Part shown: positions 13,001-23,243 of the stretch, piece by piece
How the letters are laid out: each line of letters starts with the position of its first letter
Position numbering within the stretch: position 1 is the first letter of the stretch
Source: Mytilus edulis
Lineage: Eukaryota > Mollusca > Bivalvia > Mytilida > Mytilidae
Direction: 5' to 3'
DNA: 64,000 nt
Assembly: GCF_963676685.1 (NCBI RefSeq)
Contig: NC_092355.1
Span: 67,339,006 to 67,403,005 of the forward strand
Notes under the pieces: model-generated
The model's input: only the letters and a program-made list of their open reading frames with translations
Told to the model about the DNA's origin: nothing
Database searches by the model: none
Position numbers and translations under genes: made by a program

Positions 13001-16000
13001 TAATCCTTTTCATGTTTTAATATGTTGCAACTTATCTTACCTCATCTTTTATATAAGCTTTGGATTTCAAATATTTTGGCCACGAGCATCACTGAAGATA
13101 CATGTATTGTCGAAATGCGCATCTGGTCACGTCCTTGATCTGGTGCAGGAAAATTGGTACCGTTAATGTTATTATGACAAAATACCAATTTTTGTGGATT
13201 TCATAGGTTGGATTAAACAGGAATTCCCATGTTCAAAAAATACTAATAATGTACAAGTTTGTATGCAGACTTCCCAAAAATATATCAACCTCATCATTTG
13301 TGACCGCAAATTTAATTCGACCTGTAAACAAAAATTGTATACCCACGAAAAATAAACAATAAAATTGAGAATGGAAATGGGGAATGTGCCAAAGAGACAA
13401 CAACCCGACCATAGAAAAAAACAACAGCAGAAGGTCACCAACAGGTTTCAATGTAGCGAGAAATTCCCGCATCCGGATGCGTCCTTCAACTGGCCCATAA
13501 ACAAATATATACGTCTAGTTCCGTGATAATGAACGCCATACTAATTTCCAAATTGTACAAAAGAAACTAAAATTAAAATAATACAAGAACAATAATATTT
13601 TGTTGAACTGTTTGGTCATTGATTAATTTGGAAACAACTCTATGGATTTTCCATGCAATGATATAATTATGTGATAATGCATAAGGTGAGATTAAAAAAA
13701 AACTTAATAGAAATTAGGAACTAATAACAGTTGACTTTTCATATATAATTTTCATTATTCAATAATTAAGTTTATGGAATCTCCTATGCATGGTCTTAAA
13801 AATCAAATCGAATACTTTGTACATGCTTTATATATGGTTTTGAGACATACTAAATTTATTTGCCATGCACTCTATCCACATAATTGGGTTTTTTTTCAGG
13901 AAATAATTTGTTAGTACATGTTTCAAACTTGGTAGAGCCAGCTCCAGAGAGAAAAGTACGGGATATTGACTATGATCATCTCAGGAGACTGGAAGAAGAG
14001 TATATGAAAAGTGGAAATGTCTTTACAGTCCTTGTAGGTTTTGTCAATTCATTAGAGTATATTGAGGAACTACAGCAACCTGGAAAAGGACCTGTCGAGG
14101 TGCTTGGTGGAAACCACACAAGACAGGCCTTATTGAATTTAGAGAAAAATATTTGTGTTCCAATGAACATTTACTTCAATATTTCTAATGTGCAGGCATT
14201 GAAACTTGGGTGGTTACATAATGAAATCCATTCTTCTTCAAAAGTAACAACCTTTGAGGAACAAGTTATTTTATTTCGAAACATACTTGAGGCCGTACAA
14301 CGAGATAACCCAAACACTATACAAAGGACAATAAATGGAGAATGGAGGTCAAAGATTGCACAGATATTAAATAAAGAGGTAATATTTTGGCTAATATATA
14401 TTCTTATATTAAAGAGACAAAGTTATTATGCAATCTAATTATATAGAAAATTTCAAATATTGTATAATGCTTCTATCAATTATTTTTTTGGTAAGATTTT
14501 GTTGTATAGTTTCATACAAGTCATAGACTAGGACTTCTTTTTAACAGAGTATTACTATGCTTATTGCTATGTGTTGAACTTTCTTAATTCTACATTGACG
14601 ACAGGTTTGAAATCTCACAAAACATGCTTAACCCCACCATATTTTCCCCCTGTTTCAAGTCAGGAGCCTCCAGCCTTTGTTATTCTTGTACATTTATTTT
14701 TTTTGGAGTTTGGTGTGACATCCATTTTTACTGAACAAGTACACAATTTCATTTAGGGGCCAGCTGAGGACAACCTCTGGTGTTGAATTTATTTTTTGCT
14801 GCATTGAAAACCCATTGGTGGTTTTCGGCTGTTTCCTTCTCTTTGGTTAAATCGTTCGCTCTTTGACATAACTCCACATTTCCATTCTTAATTTTATTGT
14901 TGACGTATATCCAAGTTAAGAATATTGGAGGGGGGAATTAACTACAGCCGACTTTATAGTGTATTGGGTTTCATAGTTTATGTAGTATGAGTTTTTATCC
15001 ATTGTTGAAGTCCATACACTTGGCTTTGGTTTTACATTGCATACATCTTCTGCATTTGAACACTTCAACTTTGTGGATAGCTGTCTCATTGACAATCAAT
15101 CCTCCGCATATCAGTATTTTTATAAAATCATGTTAGAATATCTTGAATAACTCTACTCAGATTTTATCATTCATTTGTTACTATGCAGTTATAATGTAAG
15201 TATTTGAATATTCCATTGTAGAAATCAGAACTAAAGAAAAAATATCAAACTCATCTACATTGTGCTTCATTGCCACACGAAATGTGGGTTTGTTTACTGG
15301 ACGTTTTTAAAGCCTGGAGGGATAGGAAGATCATCAAACAGCCTAATACAGAAATGAAGCAGACACATTTTACTAATTTATACAAGCTAGACAAAGAAGA
15401 AGAAAAAATGAATTGTTTGAGAGACTTGGTATCCGGAAATTTGTCATTTCCTGATTTTAAGGAAAAATGTAGAAAAAGGCAAGTTTTTTTTCTTTCAAAA
15501 AGGACTACGTAATCTAGGAACAACAAAATTTTAATGTAGACATTATTTAATAATCAACGTTTTTGACCTTTTATCAAAACAAATGTTTTACTGTTTATCA
15601 GACGAGATTGCTGAAATTATTATCATACAATGTAGGAGTTATTACTTTAAATGAAAGTGTTGAACCCTTTTTTTGTGTCATTTCAACTCCAAATTCTCAA
15701 ATATCTTAATCCCTTGAATGTAAATTTTTTCTCATTTTTTGCATTTTAGGTTACACAATACTTATCAGAAAGAAATTGCAAACTGAAAATAAATGTCACA
15801 ACTCAGATTTGTCTTGTATTTTTTTTTTAACTTTTAGTTCAGAGTGTAATTAGTTTGATGTCCCCTTTTTCTGAAGACACATTTTTGTTTAAGGGCTAGC
15901 TGAAGCCTTCATCGGGTGCAGAACTTTCTGTCTGTGTTGAAGACCCATTGGTGTGCTATTTTCTGTTATTTAGTCAGTTTTTTGTCTCTTCGACAAATGG

Positions 16001-19000
16001 CCATTTTTCATTCTCAATGTTATATACTAGATTTAATAACATAAAAGCGATTTTAGTCAAGAATTTTGTTTTTGTCTTCAATGGTGAAAATGCTTATTGA
16101 TTTAGGTGAGCCATATTATTTATTATTCTTTTTAAATACAGATCAATCAAATTAAAAATGACAGAAACAGCCCACCATGTACAAGATGAAAAGACAGATG
16201 AAGAAAATGGTTTATTGCAAAGGTAAGAATTAATAAAAACTAGATAAAAGCAATAGAAGAATTTTGTAAACATTTTATGATTAGCCAAACATTCATGTTA
16301 TGAGAAAAAAGGTAAATGTATTTTACTCGAGCCACCAAAAACAAAAAACACCAAACAAACAACAGTACACAACATAACATATCTAAAGAAACGTAAGACT
16401 GAGCAACACAAACCCCACCAAAGATAGGACTCCTGGAAAAAATTGAGGTCCTTTAAGTTCATAAATGAGTTAGAGTTGAAAGATTCATTATTTCGTTGAT
16501 TTATTTTAGAAGGGATGGACATGATGAACATGATGAAGAAACGAAATTGATATCCAATGAATTGGAAAGGCAAAAGAAGGAAAATTTGGAACTCAAAGCA
16601 AAACTGATTGAATTAACCAAAGAAATACAACAAACTCAGTTAACAAGCATTCAGTGTATTGAGAAAAAGAACAAAGAATTAGAAGAATTAGAACTGAAAT
16701 TGAAAGATAAGGAGGAGAAAATGCAGAAGAAGAACAAAGACAATGAAACTTTAACACAAAAGATTGAGAAATTGTTGAAAGAGATGGAGGACAAAGAAAT
16801 TAATCATCAGCAAAGTAAAGAGGTAATGTTTATGACTCTATATATTTTTTTAGAAGATCTTTTGTTTGTAATAGAGCAAGTAAAAAATAACCCATGTGTT
16901 TAAATTATGATTTATAGATAAAGAATTATTATGATCATTATTATAAAGAGCTTATAACCTTGCATTATATAATAGAATAGAATAGTAGGTAAATAGATGT
17001 ATTTTTTAAAGGAATTTTGAATATTTTTACCACTGTTTTACCTCTGTTTGTCCGACCGCCGATCTATCCATCCATCCCATGAATATTTTTTGTCGCATCT
17101 TTCTCAGGAACTCAGTACAAGGATTTCTAAAATTTGGTTCAGGGTTTATATAAGTCAGCTTTACCAATGTGATGCGTTCTCAGATTTATCACTGGACAAC
17201 TTTCTCGTGTTTACTGAACACTTGCATATTTCTACACTATCTAAATTATCCACTTGTGGCAGGGATCATTGGCCTCACTTTTACTAAATATTGTCATCTC
17301 AAGATATTAAGCTATTTTATATGTATAGGGTTTGAAGAATCAATGACTAGTGAAATGTTACAATACTTATTTTTTTATTTCAGAAATTAGTAGTAGGGCA
17401 ATACTCAACAGTGTCAGTTCATGAATATGAAAGGAAGTTAAAGAGATTTCAGGTACATGTAATCACATCCTTAGAACTTATTTCATAGAACACTTTGTTT
17501 GTACCATGCACACCAAATTGATTGTTCATTCTATACATAACTGTTGAAATAAAATAGCTTAAAGAAAAGCTTTAAGATATTTTTTAAGCAAGTAAAATTA
17601 TTTTATAAACAATTAAAAATCAACACAATAAAATATATTCATAATACCTAGCAATCAAATACAAAAAATAATCTATTGACGTAGATAATCATAACTACTA
17701 TATATATACATTGGTATAAATTATGAAAAAGTTTTACTGGCATAAACAGTATGAATATTGTTCAATTAAAACCTCTGATTCTTTGTTTGCTTTTGGATCA
17801 CACTAGAAAGGATCTCTTTGGATATACTTAAGATCCTTTTAGTTTGATCCGCTCTTCAACATTCGTATTAGTTTTGGATATTCAAGTACATTTTGGCCCT
17901 GCACCAATGAAGAGATATATTTGATAAAATTTGCATCTGGTGCATCAAAATTGGTACCTTTTATTATTTGTTATGTTTATTACAATGTCTTTTAATGCCG
18001 TTTTATTCATTTATTTAGGATATGATTAATGATAAAGATCAAGAGATAAATTGTTTGAAGGTGCAAGTCAATGAAGCTGAAAACGCCACTAATAGAGCAA
18101 GATCTATGTTGAAAGATACAAATAAGGTATGAGTTAAGTGTGCAATAAGAGATATTGCTTAAGTTATGTTACAGCTTTTCATATTGTTATAAGATAGGTT
18201 TTTCACACTATTTTCCTATTTGAAGCCAATGCCATGGCTTAATATTATTCACATACATTTTCAACGTCAACACCATTGGATAAGGGTTATTTTTTTTTTT
18301 TTTTTTTTTTAAATATTTTACAAATTATCTTTGTTGAGTTCTAAATAACAAACTGTCTTAAGCACTAGACGTTCAAAACATATTTAATGTTTAGTAATTT
18401 ATCTTTATACATCCTAGTCATTCTGACCATCTGCCATTACTATAAAAAGTAAATGATTGACAATGAGACCCCTATGGATAAGAGACCAATTGGTATGTGT
18501 AAGCAAATTAGGGTCTTGGTATGGCCATTAATTATTAACAGACTTGTAGGGTATATCTAAATTTAAAGGGCCCTTGTTCTTTTACAGAGAAAACCTTTGT
18601 CTACAGAAACATTGACCAAAGAAAGCCTTAGTTGTGCCTCAACCAATAAGGTTTGTTTTAAAAACACAAGTGAACAGTGTGTTTTTTACTGACACTATAT
18701 TTGATGTTAATGGTATTTGTGATATTGTTTACAAGAAAAAAATTGCAGAAAGATGTCATCAATATTTGAGATAAAAATTGTTATATCATTCATATGGTTT
18801 ATGTATTTGTAGATTTCAGTAATAAAAAACAAATTTGTAATAAATCAGGGGCCTTGTCAATGAAAGTATCCTAGGATATGTCCTAAGATAGGTCTTAGGA
18901 CATTATTTAGGGTGGTCTTAGGTTGTGTCTGAGACATGTCTTAGGATGTAAAACAAAGTTGTCTTAGGACCATCCTAACACATTTATTTGATTGTAAAAA

Positions 19001-21771
19001 TATGTAGAGATTTCTATGTCATAGATTTAATGGTATTTTAGTATCTACTCTTAAATGGAAACAATTAACGCAAAATATAAGTTAAAGGTTAAACGTAATA
19101 CTTTTAAATACGTATAAATGAATTGAATACGAAAACAAAAGTAAATAGTCACAAAACTTTGTTATATGTTATATTCCTGCTGCAATTTTAGTGCATAAAC
19201 TAGTTTTGTACTTAGGTCCACTCTATTTCATTACATGTATAGAATCAGGATTAATTAAAAAAAAAAGTCAACTTTTTCTCATATATAAATTAATATTGCA
19301 CCGTTTTGGTTAGTTGCAAAAAATGTTGCTTATAATGATAGTATTTTTAAGGCTTCAAAATAAACAGCACAAAATAACTTAATGTATTGAATCTTTAACA
19401 AATATTAAAAATATTTTGATTTATTAATTCAATTATAATAACAGTATGATAGTTTAATATTGTATTAGTATTTTTAGTATTGAGTTTGTGCTATATTTGT
19501 TGTTTTTATTACGTTTTAGGACATTGTAACCTTTATGACTATCCTAAGACACCTATTTGTATATCCTAACTTTAGGACCAAATTTAGGACCTATCGTATT
19601 TTAGGAGACTTTCGTTAACTTGAATTAGGACTAAGACGTGTCCTAAGACCATCCTAAGACATGTCCTAGTCCTAGGACAGCTTTGTTGATAGGGCCCCAG
19701 ACATTTTAAAAGGTTGTTTTTGTCAGATAGCATTTGTATTTTGCCAACTCTAAAGAGCAATGATAGTCCACAACCCTTCCCTATTTAATGCTTTCTTATC
19801 ATAGAGCTTTTAAATATAAGAATTGAAGTTATCAAGCAAGAAATAATCAATCACTATAGACAAAGTGCTGCATAATATATTCAAGTAAGAGTTGTTTATA
19901 AAATTACTATTAAAATCATAACATTAAACCCTTGATCAGAGGCGGATTTAGGGCGGGGGGCAGGTGGCCCGCCCACCCCTCTTTTTGGGAAAAAATTTGG
20001 TTGCTTATATAGGGACTCACTGAAGCATTACTGCAGCGGGGCCCCTCTTAGGCAGTCAGTGGGCCCCTACTTATGATAATTTCTGGTTCTGCCACTGTTG
20101 ATTGATCAATGAAACATCAATATCCCAGATATAATAATATAGGGTTATTGCATGAATTTTGGGGAATATTGTCCTGAGTAGAATTTTTTATTGCATGAGC
20201 TTTCATGAGGGTTAATATTTCCCCAATATTCATGTAATAACCCTTTTATTGTATAGCAATATAATATTTTAATCAAAAATTGGTTTAAACTAAGATTTTG
20301 TTGTTTATAACGTCATGAATTTTGGAGACTTATTGCACTAGTGCAATATTGGAATTTATTTCAAGTTAACTTTGGTTACTTTTTGTGTAAAATATTATAT
20401 TGCTATGCAATAAAAGAAGTAATAAGACTTAATCTTTATATAACTCCAAAAAATTGAATTTAACTTTTTAATTATATTTTTTTTAGAAACCAAGACAAGC
20501 TGAAGTTGAAGTTGGAGATAACAGTCAGGATTTAGAGCCGGTTAGTATTGATTTCTTTGTTCTAAGCTTCTTTTCTCTCTTATTAGATGTAAAACAAGAA
20601 CTCACAATTAGCACTATAGGAAACTTTAATCTAACAATTGCACCATGTTCTGCTAGAGATAGATTCTATGGGGTTACATGTATGGACATATTGATAAATA
20701 CATCACCTTATTAGATTCAAATTGTTTGCTTTGAAATAATATTCAAATACTACTCACTGGATATATATACTCTGAGACTTTTATTTTGAAAGATAAAGAA
20801 ATATACAATAGTCCTAAAAAGGAAGAAATTAATGTCTTTTGCTAAGGTATCAGATGTAAATTCAGAGTTTATGGTTCAACCATGTATTAAGGACATTATT
20901 ATATGATATGAAGGTAATGAATACTAAATGTCTATTGTATACTTATTGACTGGGAATGAGTGGAATAGTAAGTGTATTGTCCCGAGGAGCACCTATTGTC
21001 CTGATGTGGAGCCGAGGTCAATAGTTGTATCCGAGGGACAATATACTTACTATTCCACAAATATCCAGTCAGTAAGTGTTTTATTAGCGGTGAAAATAAA
21101 CTATCGTAATATTTAAAAGAAGAAACCTAACCATAACATTTACTTCATAGACATGTTCAAATGCTAAGGCTACGTCTTGCACTGGTGTCAACCCTATACT
21201 AGATATATTAGGTAAAACACGACGTCGTTACTCCGGCGTTATTTTCAAAATCCTCAATGGCTTAGCTACATTTAAAATTGCACGAAATATAATGACGCTT
21301 GTGGTCAAATAGTTTCACCCAGGTCCAATAGTTGGAAACTTTTTACCGGTCCAATAGTTCAAGGCTTGTAATTTTCAAAATAGTGAAAATATTGTGTACT
21401 TATTTTATATAGAAAATGATAACTGAGGAATAATAAATGGATATATATTACTTTTCCAGGTGACAGTTGCAGTCGTAGAATATAACAACTTGACTGTTTA
21501 TTTAGGAACAATTAAGGAAAAGACTATGACATTTGCTGAAGCAAAACTTGGGAAGCTGAACCACCAACTGTCCAAGAAGAAGATTTCAGATTCATCCCTT
21601 CAGTTGGACATTAATGATGTTCTCGAAATAGATGAAAACTATTTGATTTCAAAATTTGAAGGACATGTAAAAAATGGAAAAATATTGTTATCTGAGGAGC
21701 AGAAATTATCAATTTGTAATTCAATTACAAATTATCTCGATAAAAAAAATATAATTGAACACTCTAAATAA
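6940..21771 (+). CDS. ParB/sulfiredoxin-like domain, coiled-coil protein (12 exons, 772 aa)
   Basis: Twelve exons (6940-7044, 11883-12005, 12367-12721, 13900-14378, 15222-15478, 16142-16222, 16510-16822, 17384-17452, 18019-18126, 18588-18650, 20487-20540, 21460-21771) join in one frame to 2319 nt with every splice phase matching. In order, the protein has an N-terminal region with a CLC pair and further cysteines (residues 36-76), a hydrophilic linker (77-194), a ParB/Srx-like core with VLGGNHTRQAL at 262-272, a lysine-rich helical region (355-466), a long coiled coil (about 480-600), a Ser/Thr-rich linker and a conserved-looking C-terminal module (670-772). The GG-N-H-x-R motif matches the nucleotide-binding box of ParB (GE-R/H-R) and sulfiredoxin (GGCHR). 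As in ParB proteins, it is followed about 25 residues later by an N-E-I-H helix and an FEEQ helix. Prokaryotic members segregate plasmids or act as nucleases; the role here is unknown. One intron appears to be GC-AG. No damage was seen. Domain assignment is by eye. Confidence 0.85.
8045..8445. repeat. Family C-type repeat in intron 1 with CAGA run
   Basis: Two degenerate copies of a GCGACATGTGAA...CACCAAAAAGTATA block (about 8070-8160 and 8230-8305) are followed by a GACAGACAGACAGACAGACG microsatellite and by GTATACCATAATACGTCTCG. It is non-coding. Confidence 0.6.
9306..9342. repeat. Short hairpin in intron 1
   Basis: CAGAGACATATAATA and its complement TATTATATGTCTCTG flank a few bases. A related half (ATATATGTCTCTG) recurs at about 9714-9727. 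It is probably a tiny foldback repeat. Confidence 0.55.
10496..10552. repeat. GTATAC-ended hairpin in intron 1
   Basis: The sequence begins GTATACCTGGACTATTATAC and ends with its approximate complement through ATAATAGTCCCAAAGTATAC. It is related to the hairpin at 40157-40209, so both belong to one small foldback family. Confidence 0.6.
10840..11540 (+). repeat. Dispersed repeat family C
   Basis: Contains GCTCACCTCGGCCGAAGGGC and AAACTACTGGGCCAAACTTA, words of a repeat that I associate with bivalve genomes. A decayed relative is at about 51960-52455, where GAAAAGCTCAATTGCCCTTT and GGGCCAGG survive. The 106-residue frame on the opposite strand is incidental to the repeat. Confidence 0.65.
11883..12005 (+). 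CDS. ParB-like gene, exon 2 (residues 36-76)
   Basis: Phase 0 on both sides. It begins VCLCSGQKFD and holds four cysteines (37, 39, 53, 61), which could bind metal, although no complete zinc-finger pattern is formed within this exon. Confidence 0.8.
12367..12721 (+). CDS. ParB-like gene, exon 3 (linker, residues 77-194)
   Basis: Encodes a hydrophilic stretch rich in Thr, Ser, Asn and Glu, with the low-complexity appearance of a disordered linker. It ends after one base of a codon at a GTAAGT donor, matching the phase of exon 4. Confidence 0.8.
13087..13128 (+). ncRNA. Hammerhead-ribozyme-like motif (AUC site), in intron 3
   Basis: The core reads CTGAAGA (13092-13098), a loop region, GAAA (13112-13115), then TGCGCATC with an AUC cleavage triplet ending at 13123. 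Stem III would be the self-complementary ATGCGCAT, too short to close alone, as in dimer-active hammerheads. Stem I pairs ATCA (13088-13091) with TGGT (13124-13127), one pair being G-U. Stem II has three pairs (ACA/TGT) with a mismatched closing pair, so this copy may be weak or inactive. It lies in a dispersed repeat that ends AAAATTGGTACCGTTAATG. Confidence 0.5.
13345..13510 (-). repeat. Dispersed repeat family B, reverse copy
   Basis: The reverse complement carries GCGGGAATTTCTCGCTAC and CATTCCCCATTTCCATTCTC, matching the forward copies at about 14600-14915, 25345-25665 and 58855-59175. Confidence 0.7.
13900..14378 (+). CDS. ParB-like gene, exon 4 (core domain, residues 195-354)
   Basis: Carries the whole recognisable domain: an LRRLEEEYM helix, FTVLVGFV strand, VEVLGGNHTRQALLNL motif, PMNIYFNI strand, then LGWLHNEIHSSSK and a TTFEEQVILFRNILEA helix. 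The order strand, GG-N-H-x-R box, strand, N-x-x-x helix follows ParB and sulfiredoxin. The GG before the His is closest to sulfiredoxin, but the cysteine of sulfiredoxin's GGCHR is Asn here, so it is not expected to be a sulfiredoxin. Confidence 0.82.
14600..14915 (+). repeat. Dispersed repeat family B
   Basis: Contains AACATGCTTAACCCCACCAT, AAGTCAGGAGCC, and a GGGGCCAGCTGAGGACAACC block, in the same order as the copies near 25345 and 58855. It lies in intron 4. A family A tail follows at about 15060-15115. Confidence 0.7.
15222..15478 (+). CDS. ParB-like gene, exon 5 (residues 355-439)
   Basis: A Lys/Glu-rich helical segment containing HEMWVCLLDVFKAWRDRK. The frame stays open past the end of the exon, but the only site that preserves the phase with exon 6 is AAAAAG followed by GCAAGT, a GC-AG intron of the minor class. 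Confidence 0.75.
15850..16030 (+). repeat. Family B-related fragment in intron 5
   Basis: Holds GGGCTAGCTGAAGCCTTCAT, GAAGACCCATTGGTG and a final CATTTTTCATTCTCAATGTT, a diverged version of the 3' half of family B. Confidence 0.5.
16142..16222 (+). CDS. ParB-like gene, exon 6 (residues 440-466)
   Basis: A small acidic exon (SIKLKMTETAHHVQDEKTDE and following) with two bases of a codon at each boundary, matching both neighbours. Confidence 0.7.
16510..16822 (+). CDS. ParB-like gene, exon 7 (coiled coil, residues 467-571)
   Basis: Almost wholly Lys, Glu, Gln and Leu with heptad spacing, for example LELKAKLIELTKEIQQTQL and LEELELKLKDKEEKM. This is a strong coiled-coil signal and suggests self-association or a scaffold role. 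It ends at a GTAATG donor in phase 0. Confidence 0.8.
17384..17452 (+). CDS. ParB-like gene, exon 8 (residues 572-594)
   Basis: Twenty-three residues (KLVVGQYSTVSVHEYERKLK and RFQ), phase 0 at both ends, with a polypyrimidine tract before the acceptor. It continues the helical region. Confidence 0.75.
17840..17990 (+). repeat. Decayed hammerhead-bearing repeat in intron 8
   Basis: Same family as 13064-13160: it ends in GCATCTGGTGCATCAAAATTGGTACC. Stem I is intact (GCACCA with TGGTGC) but the core has become ATGAAGA and the GAAA box is altered, so it is not expected to cleave. Confidence 0.5.
18019..18126 (+). CDS. ParB-like gene, exon 9 (residues 595-630)
   Basis: Thirty-six residues beginning DMINDKDQEINCLKVQVNEA, phase 0 at both ends, a further coiled-coil stretch. 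Confidence 0.78.
18588..18650 (+). CDS. ParB-like gene, exon 10 (residues 631-651)
   Basis: Twenty-one residues, Ser/Thr-rich (RKPLSTETLTKESLSCASTN and K), phase 0 at both ends. As a short in-frame exon it could be alternatively spliced. Confidence 0.65.
18849..19697. mobile_element. Inverted-repeat element in intron 10, about 850 bp
   Basis: Ends GGGCCTTGTCAATGAAAG and, in reverse, GGGCCCTATCAACAAAGC. Arms of about 130 bp are rich in TCCTAGGAC and GTCCTAAGAC words. A CAG lies immediately outside both ends (18846-18848 and 19698-19700), a possible 3-bp target duplication. The interior is very AT-rich and has no transposase. A PIF/Harbinger relative would fit a 3-bp duplication, but that is only inference. 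Confidence 0.7.
19937..20097. mobile_element. Small GC-rich MITE in intron 10, 161 bp
   Basis: Starts CAGAGGCGGATTTAGG and ends, in reverse, CAGTGGCAGAACC. The 5-bp word TTGAT directly flanks both ends (19932-19936, 20098-20102). The interior holds GTGGGCCCCT and similar words, in sharp contrast with the AT-rich intron. CAG termini recall hAT elements, although those usually duplicate 8 bp. Confidence 0.65.
20127..20420. repeat. Nested foldback repeat in intron 10
   Basis: AGGGTTATTGCATGAATTTT and GGGGAATATT face AATATTTCCCC and ATTCATGTAATAACCCT (20142-20242). An outer pair, AGCAATATAATATTTTA against AAAATATTATATTGCT, extends to about 20412. Confidence 0.6.
20487..20540 (+). CDS. ParB-like gene, exon 11 (residues 652-669)
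   Basis: Eighteen residues, KPRQAEVEVGDNSQDLEP, phase 0 at both ends, preceded by a strong T-rich acceptor. It is short, so its inclusion rests on the matched phases. Confidence 0.65.
20936..21076. repeat. Foldback repeat in intron 11
   Basis: GTGGAATAGTAAGTGTATTG and TCCCGAGG face CCGAGGGACAATATACTTAC and TATTCCAC, with GACTGG at the outer ends. It is an imperfect palindrome of about 140 bp. Confidence 0.65.
21460..21771 (+). CDS. ParB-like gene, exon 12 (C-terminal module, residues 670-772)
   Basis: Encodes 103 residues and the stop codon. It begins with a beta-like VTVAVVEYNNLTVYLGTI strand pair and continues with amphipathic helices, ending LDKKNIIEHSK. The balance of hydrophobic residues suggests a folded domain. 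I do not recognise the family. Confidence 0.82.
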   Translation: MTVAVVEYNNLTVYLGTIKEKTMTFAEAKLGKLNHQLSKKKISDSSLQLDINDVLEIDENYLISKFEGHVKNGKILLSEEQKLSICNSITNYLDKKNIIEHSK

Positions 21772-23230
21772 CTTTTAAATTATGCTTCAATAATAGCTCA
21801 AAGACACACTGTCATTATGAAAGAACTGGGAATTTTGTAAATATGGTGTACAAATTGTAATTTAATGATCAATTTTTTTCCCCTTCATTATCAGTTGTTT
21901 TTGATATTGGGCACATGGGTGTAACTTGATGATGACATGTGGCATACCATAGAAGTTGACATTTGACATTGACCCTCATAGAAAAAAAGTCTTTCAGAAT
22001 CTCTACCCCCAAACATCTATGTTCTCGCATGCTATCACAAGATCACATAAATTTTACCCTTGAGTAAATTCCCAGGGTTATGTCTGCTCTTTATTCAATC
22101 TATTTTTGTTATCCTTCAATCATACAGATCATCACCCTAAATTTTATTTTTTATTCAAATCTTTGTTAAAATATGTCTAGTTTGCCACACTTTTTATTAT
22201 TTATATATTAGGGGTCCAGTCTTACACCCTTCAAAATTATTAAAAATATGCAAAACTCATATTTTTCAACTCCTGAAGATTCTTTACTGCCAATATATAA
22301 CTTTGTTGTTGTTGCACCATAGAGTTTTGTTTATATTATTGCTCATTCTTTATTTATATAAAAAAAGATATTTGTAACACTCTGGAGGATTCATAGACTT
22401 AAGCATTGCAATAGAAGGATGACACAATAAACTTTAGGATTCATTCTCTGCAATAGCATAATAGGAGAAGGGGGTAATTAACTGGAGGATCAATAGTCTG
22501 CAACAGCACAATATGAAAGGGGGACTGAATGATTTATATACTATAACAGGGAAATAGGAGGCTGGGTGTAATACACAAAAGTATCTTTAAACTGAAACAG
22601 GGAATAGAAGAACTATTTCTTGTGGTCAATGAAAGATGAAGCCAATTCATATCCGACAATACATGTAAAACTGTAAAATGCGATGCCTTTCTGTAATAAA
22701 GGTGATAATTTCTTCCAAACAGTGCTGGAAATTGTTCTCATTTATTTTCTTTTGGCTATTTTTTATGAATTTCTTAAGAAATTTCTTTCAAGACGTGATA
22801 GAGCATTTAAATAAAAGGAAGTTGAATAACATTTCATACTTAGACAATTTTTTTTTAGCTAAATTGAATAAGAGAAAATGCAGCAGTGGAAAGATTATCT
22901 TTTTTTAAATTTAAGGAAAATTTCTTACTTTTGTAAAAGTAATTGGAAGAAATTTCTACCAAGGAGTAACTTTAAATAAATTGAACTTTCTGTGTTGAAC
23001 AAATGAACAATAATTGTTTTAGATTTATGAGTTTGACTGTCGCTTTGGTATCTTTCGTCCCTCTTTTATAACATATTACATATTTCTATATTTGTTGGAA
23101 CAAATTTTGAATAATTTGATGATACTTTTTTTAACAAAATAAACTTATTTTTCCATATGGCTGTAAATTTTTTCCTAAAATTATCAGTGGCAAATTGTAG
23201 TAGAAAAAAAAATCAAAATTTAAGGGCTGT
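21772..23230. other. 3' region of the ParB-like gene and intergenic DNA
   Basis: The first AATAAA after the stop that I noticed is at 22426-22431, a possible poly(A) signal for a 3' UTR of about 670 nt. At about 22380-22600 a GGAGGAT...GCAATAGCA unit recurs three to four times in degraded form. Imperfect copies of AAGAAATTTCTT near 22775 and 22947 announce the array that follows. Confidence 0.4.
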
Positions 23231-23243
23231 AAAGTGTAAATAC

